In this document: one piece after another, positions 26,628 to 34,373 of the stretch | Layout of the letters: each line of letters begins with the position of its first letter | Numbering within the stretch: the stretch's first letter is position 1 | Assembly: GCF_018918265.1 (NCBI RefSeq) | Contig: NZ_JAHLQC010000012.1 | Span: 1 to 64,000, forward strand | DNA length: 64,000 nucleotides | Origin: Falcatimonas sp. MSJ-15 | Lineage (GTDB): Bacteria; Bacillota; Clostridia; Lachnospirales; Lachnospiraceae | Direction: 5' to 3' | Translations under genes and position numbers: made by a program | The notes under the pieces: model-generated | Database searches by the model: none | Told to the model about the DNA's origin: nothing | The model's input: only the letters and a program-made list of their open reading frames with translations

Positions 26628-26795
26628 TAATATTATACGCTGCCTTTTTAATTGAGTATTCTGCGTCTTTTTTAATTAAGTACTTTGCGTTGTCTTTTTA
26701 ATTAAGCATTCTGCGTCTTTTTAATTAAGCATTCTGCGTCTTTTTAATTAAGTATTCTGTGCTGTCTTTTTGATTAAGTATTCTGCACTTCCTTA
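26603..26795. repeat. Eight tandem copies of a terminator 3' arm (23-26 bp unit)
   Basis: Units of the form ATTAAGYATTCTGCGTCTTTTTA repeat eight times with drift. Each carries the 3' stem half and T-tract of the upstream terminator. Between the array and the riboswitch (26800-27070) I see only AT-rich DNA. Confidence 0.8.
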
Positions 26796-27073
26796 ATATG
26801 TAGAAGAAATTGACTTTGCAAAAAAGGCAGCAGATATAAAAAATAGAATATGCATATTATTTTTAACACACCAGAAGTTAACATAATATAATCAAAACAT
26901 AAAAGTAAAATTAACAAAGACATGAAATTAATTAATAAACATAAAATTATAATTAAAAACATGAAAACAAATCGAGATAACTTGACATAATTAAGAAAAA
27001 TATATATGATGAGTACAGTTAATAAAGTTTGATAAGTTTATTTTTGCTTTATATTAATTAAATAATTAAATAT

Positions 27074-27150
27074 TGGGCAAACCTGTAGAAATGCAGGGAC
27101 GCAAAGCCAAGGGTCTAAATCGTTAATCGAGATGACAGCCGGTTGCACAT
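27074..27150 (+). promoter_or_regulatory. Cyclic-di-GMP-I (GEMM-I) riboswitch
   Basis: The conserved core is present in order: GGGCAAACC, a stem CCTGTA-GAAA-TGCAGG capped by a GAAA tetraloop (27082-27097), GGGACGCAAAGCC, GGGTCTAA, then ACAGCCGGTTGC. These are the hallmarks of class I c-di-GMP aptamers, including the tetraloop and receptor side. A terminator (27182-27206) follows and the next gene encodes a CAP-domain lipoprotein, giving a likely transcriptional switch. Which state is on cannot be decided by eye. Confidence 0.92.
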
Positions 27151-27181
27151 TTATATGTAATTCATATTTATGGTTATCAAT

Positions 27182-27206
27182 GCGCTCTGGTATGGAGCGC
27201 TTTTTT
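27182..27206 (+). terminator. Riboswitch expression-platform terminator
   Basis: GCGCTC-TGGTAT-GGAGCGC followed by TTTTTT, about 30 nt after the aptamer. It lies 200 bp ahead of the regulated gene. Confidence 0.85.
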
Positions 27207-27403
27207 ATATGTGCAATATATGTGTTATGTATGTAGCTATAAACATATTTTACAAGCCTTAAATGTTATTAACGATGTAGGATGGCAGCGTGAGAACTAT
27301 GAATCACTTGTCTATTACATTAGAAAAATTAGTTTTACTGATTTTTAAGAACTAGTTTTAATTACTTGAAATACTATTAAAACTAAGGGAGGCTTTTTAA
27401 ATT

Positions 27404-28276
27404 ATGATAAGAATTAAAAAGAAAAGCATTCTGGCACTGGTGCTTAGTGTGAGTATTGTGTGGTTACCGGGATGTCAGAATAAAGGAACAGAAGAACATA
27501 GCATTATTGCTATCGCACAAAGCGAAAAAGATTATAAGAAGGCAAGCCAAAAAGAGAGTAGCAAATATGCAACAGATAATACAGCTAATGATACAACAAT
27601 AGAGATGACAACAGAATATGTTGAAGAGACAACAGTGGAGCCTGTAACAACAATTGCAGATACGCAGGAAGTAGTTACAGAGCCTGTAACAGCTGCAACA
27701 CAGCCGACAGTAGCTGAACAAAGTACGGCAGTTACAATGCCACCTGTACAGCAGGATCCTGTAACAGAAGAAGAACAACCACAGGAAGAAGCAACGCCTG
27801 AACCGGTTGTGCAGACGGAGCCACAGCCTGGAGTTGCACTTACAATAGAACAGGCAGCGGCAATATCAGAAGCCAACTATAATAATTATTATGGATATAT
27901 TATGCAGGTCGCAGAACTTATTAACCAGTTCCGTGCCGAAAATGGACTCGCTCCGGTATCGGTAGACTATACAGATTGCATAGTTGCGGGAATTCGTTCA
28001 GCAGAAGGAGCACATCTTGATTACTTCAGTCATGAAAGACCTGATGGCAGCAAAGTAAGTACAGTTATTAATTATTATGGAATCAGTTGGGAAAGATGTG
28101 GAGAGAATCTTGGAAGAAGGCAGACTTCACCGGAAGGAATAGTTGAAGGATGGAAGAATTCAGATTCAGGACATCGTGAGATTATGTTAAAAGCAGAATG
28201 GACCAGTATGGGAATCGGAGTTGCAGTTAATGCAGACGGAGATCTTTACTGGAGTGCTGTTTTTATACAAAACTAA
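27404..28276 (+). CDS. CAP (SCP/PR1) domain lipoprotein under c-di-GMP control
   Basis: A 290-residue surface lipoprotein. The signal peptide ends at lipobox LPGC (Cys24), then a long Thr/Glu/Pro/Val-rich linker (about 50-145), then a CAP domain (about 165-290) with AELINQFRAENGL, FSHERPDG, CGENL and a GHREIML motif. Family members in bacteria act at the cell surface; the biochemical role is mostly unknown. The start follows GGGAGG. Control by the upstream riboswitch links it to motility/attachment signalling. Confidence 0.88.
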   Translation: MIRIKKKSILALVLSVSIVWLPGCQNKGTEEHSIIAIAQSEKDYKKASQKESSKYATDNTANDTTIEMTTEYVEETTVEPVTTIADTQEVVTEPVTAATQPTVAEQSTAVTMPPVQQDPVTEEEQPQEEATPEPVVQTEPQPGVALTIEQAAAISEANYNNYYGYIMQVAELINQFRAENGLAPVSVDYTDCIVAGIRSAEGAHLDYFSHERPDGSKVSTVINYYGISWERCGENLGRRQTSPEGIVEGWKNSDSGHREIMLKAEWTSMGIGVAVNADGDLYWSAVFIQN

Positions 28277-28295
28277 ATATTATCTAATTTTTGTA

Positions 28296-28332
28296 GGCAG
28301 TTGTCTGTGTCTCCCGTTTGCAGGCAACTGCC
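28296..28332 (+). terminator. Hairpin terminator after the CAP lipoprotein
   Basis: GGCAGTTGTCTG pairs with the CAGGCAACTGCC arm (28321-28332), with one mismatch. The T-tract is weak. Confidence 0.6.
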
Positions 28333-28436
28333 ATATTTATAAGCTAGAGCGTAAAGCTAATTACCTTTAGGTGATGGGGAATTCACATAAAAAAATGATA
28401 AATTTTGTAATAATTAATAAAAAATCAAATTAGGGC

Positions 28437-28465
28437 TTGATATTTTAGAGCAAAGAAGGTAAAAT
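28437..28465 (+). promoter_or_regulatory. Promoter of the glycolytic gene block
   Basis: TTGATA (28437-28442), 17 bp, TAAAAT (28460-28465). It lies 88 bp before gapA. A small CTGTC-ATA-GACAG hairpin lies in the leader. Confidence 0.65.
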
Positions 28466-28552
28466 ACTACTAGGTTGATTTTTTATTAACAATCTTTATG
28501 AAGTATCTGTCATAGACAGAACGAAAAATTATTCTTAGGAGGAATTATAGAC

Positions 28553-29569
28553 ATGGCAGTAAGAGTAGCTATCAATGGATTTGGACGTATTGGACGTCTC
28601 GCATTTAGACAGATGTTTGGAGCAGAAGGATATGAAGTTGTTGCAATCAACGACTTAACAAGCCCTAAAATGCTTGCACACTTATTAAAATATGATTCAT
28701 CACAGGGTAAATATGAATTAGCTGATAAAGTAACAGCTGGTGACGATTCAATCACAGTTGATGGAAAAGAAATCAAAATTTATGCATTCCCAGATGCAAA
28801 CAATTGCCCATGGGGAGAATTAAATGTAGACGTAGTTCTTGAATGTTCAGGATTCTATACATCAAAAGAAAAAGCACAGGCTCATATCAATGCAGGTGCT
28901 AGAAAAGTTGTTATTTCAGCTCCAGCTGGTAATGACCTTCCAACAATCGTTTACAACACAAACCATACAACATTAAAAGCAGAAGACAATATCATTTCAG
29001 CTGCTTCATGTACAACAAACTGTTTAGCACCTATGGCTGATGCATTAAACAAATTTGCACCTATCCAGTCAGGTATTATGGTAACAATCCATGCTTACAC
29101 AGGTGATCAGATGACACTTGATGGACCACAGAGAAAAGGTGATTTAAGAAGATCAAGAGCTGCAGCTGTTAATATCGTTCCTAACAGCACAGGTGCTGCT
29201 AAAGCAATCGGTTTAGTTATCCCAGAATTAAATGGTAAATTAATCGGATCAGCTCAGAGAGTTCCAGTTCCAACAGGTTCAACAACAATCTTAACAGCAG
29301 TTGTTAAGAAAGCTGATGTAACAGTTGAAGGAATCAACGCAGCTATGAAAGCAGCAGCTAACGAATCATTCGGTTACAATGAAGACCTTATCGTATCAAG
29401 CGATATCGTTGGTATGAGATTTGGTTCATTATTCGATGCTACACAGACAATGGTTTCTAAAGTTGGCGATGATTTATATGAAGTACAGGTTGTTTCATGG
29501 TATGATAATGAAAATTCATACACAAGCCAGATGGTTAGAACAATTAAATACTTCTCAGAATTAGCTTAA
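28553..29569 (+). CDS. gapA: Glyceraldehyde-3-phosphate dehydrogenase
   Basis: A 338-residue NAD-type enzyme converting glyceraldehyde-3-phosphate to 1,3-bisphosphoglycerate. The NAD fold starts with INGFGRIGR; the catalytic Cys153 is in [18 protein letters not shown] is near the C-terminus. Base composition is richer in GC-ending codons such as ATC and AAC than its neighbours, typical of a highly expressed gene. AGGAGGAA precedes the ATG. It is followed by its own hairpin (29612-29656), then pgk. Confidence 0.97.
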   Translation: MAVRVAINGFGRIGRLAFRQMFGAEGYEVVAINDLTSPKMLAHLLKYDSSQGKYELADKVTAGDDSITVDGKEIKIYAFPDANNCPWGELNVDVVLECSGFYTSKEKAQAHINAGARKVVISAPAGNDLPTIVYNTNHTTLKAEDNIISAASCTTNCLAPMADALNKFAPIQSGIMVTIHAYTGDQMTLDGPQRKGDLRRSRAAAVNIVPNSTGAAKAIGLVIPELNGKLIGSAQRVPVPTGSTTILTAVVKKADVTVEGINAAMKAAANESFGYNEDLIVSSDIVGMRFGSLFDATQTMVSKVGDDLYEVQVVSWYDNENSYTSQMVRTIKYFSELA

Positions 29570-29611
29570 TATATAATTAATTATATAGTTGATTAGTTAA
29601 TTTAGATCCAG

Positions 29612-29656
29612 AAAAGGGTCCGGTAATGTGGTTTTTCCATAGGACCGGACTTTTCT
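29612..29656 (+). terminator. Terminator between gapA and pgk
   Basis: AAAAGGGTCCGGT pairs with ACCGGACTTTT (one bulge), ending in a T-rich run. It suggests gapA can be transcribed alone and that pgk has its own leader. The remaining DNA to 29830 is AT-rich with a repeated ATATTGTATAAAA word. Confidence 0.8.
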
Positions 29657-29841
29657 ATTTATGTGTGTATATATTTATATTGTATAAAAATATATTGTAT
29701 AAAAATATATTGTATAGAGATATGATATATAAGATTAGATAAATACCACGATAATTAATTATAAACTTTTGATTGTAATAAAAGAATGACATAAGTCTAT
29801 AATAATCAGAAGACAAACAAATAAAATTTAGGAAAGGAAAA

Positions 29842-29920
29842 GCTACTTAGATGAATTGCGATTAATAGTAGATATTAGCAAATCATCTGGCATATATCAT
29901 ATTATATATGTTTTAGTAGC
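29842..29920 (+). promoter_or_regulatory. Three-way-junction leader of pgk
   Basis: P1 pairs GCTACT (29842-29847) with AGTAGC (29915-29920). Inside, P2 pairs AGATGA with TCATCT (29849-29854/29883-29888), continues through TTGC/GCAA after an A-A mismatch, and ends in TAATA-GTAGA-TATTA. P3 pairs CATATAT with ATATATG (29891-29897/29904-29910). Linkers between helices are 1, 2 and 4 nt. A GGAAAGG Shine-Dalgarno-like run (29831-29837) lies just before P1 and the pgk ATG lies 11 nt after it. Confidence 0.55.
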
Positions 29921-29931
29921 AGATAAATATA

Positions 29932-31140
29932 ATGCTTAATAAGAAATCAGTAGATGATATTAATGTAAAAGGACTTCGTGTTTTATGCAGATGTGATTTC
30001 AATGTACCATTAAAAGATGGAAAAATCACAGACGAAAATCGTCTTGTTGCAGCTCTTCCAACAATTAAAAAATTAGTTGCAGATGGTGGAAAAGTAATTC
30101 TTTGCTCACATCTTGGAAAAGTAAAAACAGAAGAAGACAAAAAGACAAAGACTCTTGCTCCAGTTGCAGCAAGATTATCAGAATTATTAGGACAGGAAGT
30201 AAAATTTGCTGCAGATCCAGAAGTAGTTGGACCTAATGCAAAAGCTGCTGTTGAAGCAATGAAAGATGGAGATGTAATCTTACTTGAGAATACACGTTTC
30301 AGAGCAGAAGAGACAAAGAATGGAGAAGCTTTCTCAAAAGAACTTGCTTCACTTTGTGATGTATTTGTAAATGATGCATTTGGTACAGCTCATAGAGCAC
30401 ATTGTTCTAATGTTGGTGTTGCTAGCCTTGTAGATACAGCTGTAGTTGGATACTTAATGCAGAAAGAAATTGACTTCCTTGGTAATGCAGTAGAGAATCC
30501 AGTAAGACCTTTCGTTGCAATCCTTGGTGGTGCAAAAGTAGCAGATAAATTAAATGTTATCTCAAACTTACTTGAAAAATGTGATACATTAATCATCGGT
30601 GGTGGTATGGCATTCACATTCTTAAAAGCTCAGGGATATGAAATCGGTACATCATTAGTTGATGAGACAAAGATTGATTATTGTAAAGAAATGATTGAAA
30701 AAGCTAATAAACTTGGTAAAAAATTATTACTTCCAGTTGATACAGTAGCTGCAGATGCATTCCCAAATCCAATCGATGCTGAGATTCCAGTAGAAGTATA
30801 TGCAGTAGAAGATATGCCAGCTGATAAAGCAGGATTTGATATCGGACCTAAGACTGCTGAATTATATGCAGAAGCTGTTAGAACAGCTAAGACAGTTGTA
30901 TGGAATGGACCAATGGGTATCTTCGAAAATCCTGTTCTTGCAAAAGGAACAATTGCAGTTGCTAAAGCATTAGCTGAAACAGATGCTACTACAATTATCG
31001 GTGGTGGTGATTCAGCAGCAGCTGTTAACCAGTTAGGATTTGGTGATAAGATGACTCATATCTCAACAGGTGGCGGTGCATCACTTGAATTCCTTGAAGG
31101 AAAAGAATTACCAGGTGTTGCAGCAGCAAACGACAAATAA
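29932..31140 (+). CDS. pgk: Phosphoglycerate kinase
   Basis: A 402-residue kinase that makes ATP and 3-phosphoglycerate. The N-terminal [11 protein letters not shown] and SHLGKVK are substrate-binding segments, and the nucleotide site includes the WNGPMGIFE and GGGDSAAA motifs. The start at 29932 fits the family N-terminus ([13 protein letters not shown]), but no Shine-Dalgarno lies in the 20 bp before it; see the folded leader. tpiA follows in 38 bp. Confidence 0.97.
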   Translation: MLNKKSVDDINVKGLRVLCRCDFNVPLKDGKITDENRLVAALPTIKKLVADGGKVILCSHLGKVKTEEDKKTKTLAPVAARLSELLGQEVKFAADPEVVGPNAKAAVEAMKDGDVILLENTRFRAEETKNGEAFSKELASLCDVFVNDAFGTAHRAHCSNVGVASLVDTAVVGYLMQKEIDFLGNAVENPVRPFVAILGGAKVADKLNVISNLLEKCDTLIIGGGMAFTFLKAQGYEIGTSLVDETKIDYCKEMIEKANKLGKKLLLPVDTVAADAFPNPIDAEIPVEVYAVEDMPADKAGFDIGPKTAELYAEAVRTAKTVVWNGPMGIFENPVLAKGTIAVAKALAETDATTIIGGGDSAAAVNQLGFGDKMTHISTGGGASLEFLEGKELPGVAAANDK

Positions 31141-31178
31141 TATAAAAAATATAATTAAATACCAAAGGAGAAATGGCA

Positions 31179-31928
31179 ATGCGTAGAAAAATTATAGCTG
31201 GTAACTGGAAGATGAACAAGACTCCAAGCGAAACAGTAAAATTAATTAATGAATTAAAACCTTTAGTAAAGAATGATGATGTTGATGTAGTATTTTGTGT
31301 ACCTGCAATATCACTTACAACAGCTATTGAAGCAGCAAAAGGAAGTAATATTGAAATTGGTGCTGAAAATATGTTCTATGAAGAAAGTGGTGCATATACA
31401 GGGGAAATCGCACCTAATATGTTAACAGATATTGGTGTAAAATATGTAATCATTGGACATTCAGAGAGACGTGAATACTTTGCAGAAACTGATGAAACAG
31501 TTAATAAAAAAGTATTAAAAGCATTTGAACATGGTATTACACCTATTATCTGCTGTGGTGAATCACTTAAACAGAGAGAACAGGGTGTAACAATCGATTT
31601 TATCAGACAGCAGATTAAAGTTGCATTTTTAAATGTAACAGCAGATCAGGCTAAAAAAGCTGTAATTGCATATGAACCAATCTGGGCAATCGGAACTGGT
31701 AAAGTTGCAACAACAGCTCAGGCAGAAGAAGTATGTGCAGCAATTCGTCAGGTAATCGGTGAGATCTATGATGAAGCTACAAAAGAAGCAATTCGTATTC
31801 AGTATGGTGGAAGTGTTTCTGCTGCAAGTGCTCCAGAATTATTTGCAGAAGCAGATATTGATGGTGGTCTTGTAGGTGGTGCAAGTCTTAAACCAGATTT
31901 TGGAAAGATTGTTAATTATAACAAATAA
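31179..31928 (+). CDS. tpiA: Triosephosphate isomerase
   Basis: A 249-residue (beta/alpha)8 enzyme interconverting the triose phosphates. Lys11 is in AGNWKMN, His94 is in GHSERR and the catalytic Glu166 is in [10 protein letters not shown]. The start was set at the second ATG (31179, [10 protein letters not shown]), because GGAG lies 8 bp upstream; the first ATG (31173) is only 2 bp from it. It lies between pgk and gpmI. Confidence 0.97.
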   Translation: MRRKIIAGNWKMNKTPSETVKLINELKPLVKNDDVDVVFCVPAISLTTAIEAAKGSNIEIGAENMFYEESGAYTGEIAPNMLTDIGVKYVIIGHSERREYFAETDETVNKKVLKAFEHGITPIICCGESLKQREQGVTIDFIRQQIKVAFLNVTADQAKKAVIAYEPIWAIGTGKVATTAQAEEVCAAIRQVIGEIYDEATKEAIRIQYGGSVSAASAPELFAEADIDGGLVGGASLKPDFGKIVNYNK

Positions 31929-31951
31929 TTATTGGTATTTATGTTTGTACG

Positions 31952-31979
31952 TTAGCTATGGTGAAATACCCATGGCTAA
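31952..31979 (+). terminator. Hairpin between tpiA and gpmI
   Basis: TTAGCTATGG pairs with CCATGGCTAA (one G-U), followed by TGTTTT and a small GGTCA/TGACC stem. The T-tract is weak, so it may be a partial terminator or an RNA-processing site. Confidence 0.5.
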
Positions 31980-32025
31980 TGTTTTGGTCAGTGACCGCAT
32001 TAAAAAGTGATAAGGAGTAATTATT

Positions 32026-33567
32026 ATGAGTAAGAAACCTACAGTATTATTGATATTAGATGGATATGGATTAAACGAAAAAACAGAAGGAAATGCAATC
32101 GCATTAGCTAATACACCTGTTATGGATAAACTTATGACAGAATATCCATTCGTTAAAGGATATGCAAGCGGAATGGCAGTAGGTCTTCCTGATGGTCAGA
32201 TGGGTAATTCAGAAGTAGGACATCTTAATATGGGTGCAGGAAGAATTATATATCAGGAACTTACAAGAATTACAAAAGAGATTAATGACGGAGATTTCTT
32301 TAAGAACGAAGCATTTAAGAAAGCAGTTGATAATTGCAAAGCTAACAATTCAGCATTACATTTATTTGGACTTCTTTCAACAGGTGGTGTACACAGCCAT
32401 ATTACACACTTATTTGGACTTCTTGAATTAGCTAAGAGAGAAGGACTTGATAAAGTATATGTACATGCATTCCTTGATGGACGTGATACAGCTCCTACAT
32501 CAGGTAAAGGATTCATGCAGGAACTTGTTGATAAGATGAAAGAATTAGGAGTAGGTGAAGTTGCATCAGTAATGGGACGTTACTATGCAATGGATAGAGA
32601 TAATAGATGGGACAGAGTAGAAGCAGCATATAATGCAATCACAAAAGGTGAAGGTAATAAAGCAGAATGTCCAGTATGTGCTATTCAGGAATCTTATGAT
32701 AATGATAAGAATGATGAGTTCGTTGTTCCAACAGTAATTACTAAGAATGGAGAACCAGTAGCAACAGTTAAAGATAATGATTCAGTTATATTCTTTAACT
32801 TCCGTCCTGACAGAGCAAGAGAGATAACAAGAACATTCTGCGATGATGACTTCACAGGATTTGAGAGAGGCTCAAGAATTAAGACAACATACGTATGCTT
32901 CACAGAATATGATGTTACTATCGCTAATAAAGAAGTAGCATTTAACAAAGTAGCAATCAAGAATACATTTGGTGAATTTTTAGCAGCTAATAATAAGAAA
33001 CAGTTAAGACTTGCTGAGACAGAAAAATATGCTCATGTAACATTCTTCTTCAATGGTGGAGTAGAAGAACCTGTTGAAGGTGAAGAAAGATCACTTGTAA
33101 AATCACCTAAAGTTGCAACATATGATTTACAGCCAGAGATGAGTGCACCAGAAGTTAGAGATAGATTAGTAGCAGCTATCAAATCAGATAAGTATGATGT
33201 AATTATCTGTAATTTTGCAAATCCTGATATGGTTGGACATACAGGTGTTGTTGATGCAGCTATTAAAGCAGTTGAGACAGTAGATGAAGCAGTTGGCGAA
33301 GCAGTAGAAGCACTTAAAGAAGTAGATGGACAGATGTTTATCTGTGCTGATCATGGTAATGTAGAACAGCTTATTGATTATACAACAGGTGAGAGCTTTA
33401 CAGCACATACAACTAATCCTGTTCCATTCATTCTTGTTAACTACAATGATGAATATACACTTCGTGAAGATGGATGCCTTGCAGATATCGCATCAACATT
33501 AATAGAGATGATGGGAATGGAACAGCCTGCAGAGATGACAGGTAAATCACTTCTTGTTAGAAAATAG
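32026..33567 (+). CDS. gpmI: 2,3-bisphosphoglycerate-independent phosphoglycerate mutase
   Basis: A 513-residue Mn-dependent mutase interconverting 3- and 2-phosphoglycerate. It has the alkaline-phosphatase fold with metal-binding LILDGYG and catalytic Ser62 in GNSEVGHLNMG. FLDGRDTAP, MGRYYAMDRDNRWDR and CADHGNVEQ complete the active-site set. AAGGAG precedes the ATG. It ends the run of four consecutive glycolytic enzymes. Confidence 0.97.
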   Translation: MSKKPTVLLILDGYGLNEKTEGNAIALANTPVMDKLMTEYPFVKGYASGMAVGLPDGQMGNSEVGHLNMGAGRIIYQELTRITKEINDGDFFKNEAFKKAVDNCKANNSALHLFGLLSTGGVHSHITHLFGLLELAKREGLDKVYVHAFLDGRDTAPTSGKGFMQELVDKMKELGVGEVASVMGRYYAMDRDNRWDRVEAAYNAITKGEGNKAECPVCAIQESYDNDKNDEFVVPTVITKNGEPVATVKDNDSVIFFNFRPDRAREITRTFCDDDFTGFERGSRIKTTYVCFTEYDVTIANKEVAFNKVAIKNTFGEFLAANNKKQLRLAETEKYAHVTFFFNGGVEEPVEGEERSLVKSPKVATYDLQPEMSAPEVRDRLVAAIKSDKYDVIICNFANPDMVGHTGVVDAAIKAVETVDEAVGEAVEALKEVDGQMFICADHGNVEQLIDYTTGESFTAHTTNPVPFILVNYNDEYTLREDGCLADIASTLIEMMGMEQPAEMTGKSLLVRK

Positions 33568-33579
33568 TATTAAAAAAGA

Positions 33580-33608
33580 TTGAAAAATTAAAAGATATAA
33601 GGTATAAT
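33580..33608 (+). promoter_or_regulatory. Promoter of secG
   Basis: TTGAAA (33580-33585), 17 bp, TATAAT (33603-33608), 37 bp before the secG start. Confidence 0.65.
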
Positions 33609-33644
33609 TGAATCTATGCTTGACCGATTACAGGAGGTGTAGAG

Positions 33645-33884
33645 ATGAACGTAATTAAAGTAATACTTACAGTTATATTTGTATTAATTTCTATAATATT
33701 AACTGTTGTTGTATTAGCACAGGAAGGTAAATCAGCTGGTTTATCAGGTGCTTTAGGCGGAACAGGTGAAACATACTGGAGCAAGAATAAGAGTCGTTCA
33801 GCTGAAGGAAAACTCGAGACAGCAACTCGCTGGTTAGTAATTTTATTCTTAGTTATAGCTGCGGTTTTGAATATTAATTTCTAA
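33645..33884 (+). CDS. secG: Preprotein translocase subunit SecG
   Basis: A 79-residue membrane protein, part of SecYEG. Two hydrophobic helices (about 5-25 and 58-78) flank the glycine-rich loop GKSAGLSGALGG typical of the family. GGAGG lies upstream. Its place before rnr, smpB and tmRNA is the usual Firmicute order. The terminator at 34008-34040 separates it from rnr here. Confidence 0.93.
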   Translation: MNVIKVILTVIFVLISIILTVVVLAQEGKSAGLSGALGGTGETYWSKNKSRSAEGKLETATRWLVILFLVIAAVLNINF

Positions 33885-34007
33885 GATATTTTCGAATACT
33901 GCAGGTATATATACAGAACAAGGATAGAATGTTTGATAATACGTTTTGTATATATGACAATTAATATAATGAACTAGTGTGTGTGATGTCGCACTTATAC
34001 CAGTGAT

Positions 34008-34040
34008 AAAAAAGGGATGTTTATATAGCATCCCTTTTTT
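34008..34040 (+). terminator. Terminator after secG
   Basis: AAAAAAGGGATG pairs with CATCCCTTTTTT around a short AT loop. Confidence 0.88.
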
Positions 34041-34097
34041 CACATTACAAAAGTAATATTATAAGAAATAACATCATTAAATGCGTAACATTGCAAA

Positions 34098-34250
34098 GCT
34101 AAGTAAAAGTATTATTAAAGTGACAACATTGCTAGGTAAAAGTATTATTAAGCTGACAACATTGTTAAGTAAAAGTATTATTAAAGTGGAAACATTGATA
34201 AGTGAAAGTATTATTAAAATGGCAACAAAGCTAAGTAAAATAATATTGGA
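34098..34250. repeat. 33-bp tandem array between secG and rnr
   Basis: Four complete 33-bp units (starting 34098, 34131, 34164, 34197) and a fifth partial unit, each like GCTAAGTAAAAGTATTATTA plus AAGTGACAACATT. The unit is a multiple of three, and a frame from 34081 reads as an 11-residue repeat (LSKSIIKVTTL-like), but no ribosome site precedes it. Confidence 0.85.
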
Positions 34251-34373
34251 GAAACATTATAATTGGAAATGGAAAATTCATATTAAGGTTGATTTTTAAT
34301 ATCAAAATCAGAGTAGGTATGATATAATGAGAATAGTTATTAGAGAAGAGATTTGAAAAGAGGTGTAAATCTT

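Noticed and set aside
23107..26795. Possible CRISPR arrays at the tandem repeats (23107-23300, 26603-26795)
   Set aside because: Units are contiguous and drifting, with no unique spacers, and no cas genes are present.
27464..27876. Long antisense frames rich in Cys/Ser/Val opposite the CAP lipoprotein linker
   Set aside because: They are produced by the Thr/Glu/Pro repeats of the real gene on the other strand.
34081..34299. A 72-codon frame across the 33-bp array
   Set aside because: Not called as a gene because there is no Shine-Dalgarno and the repeat explains the open frame; kept only as a finding.
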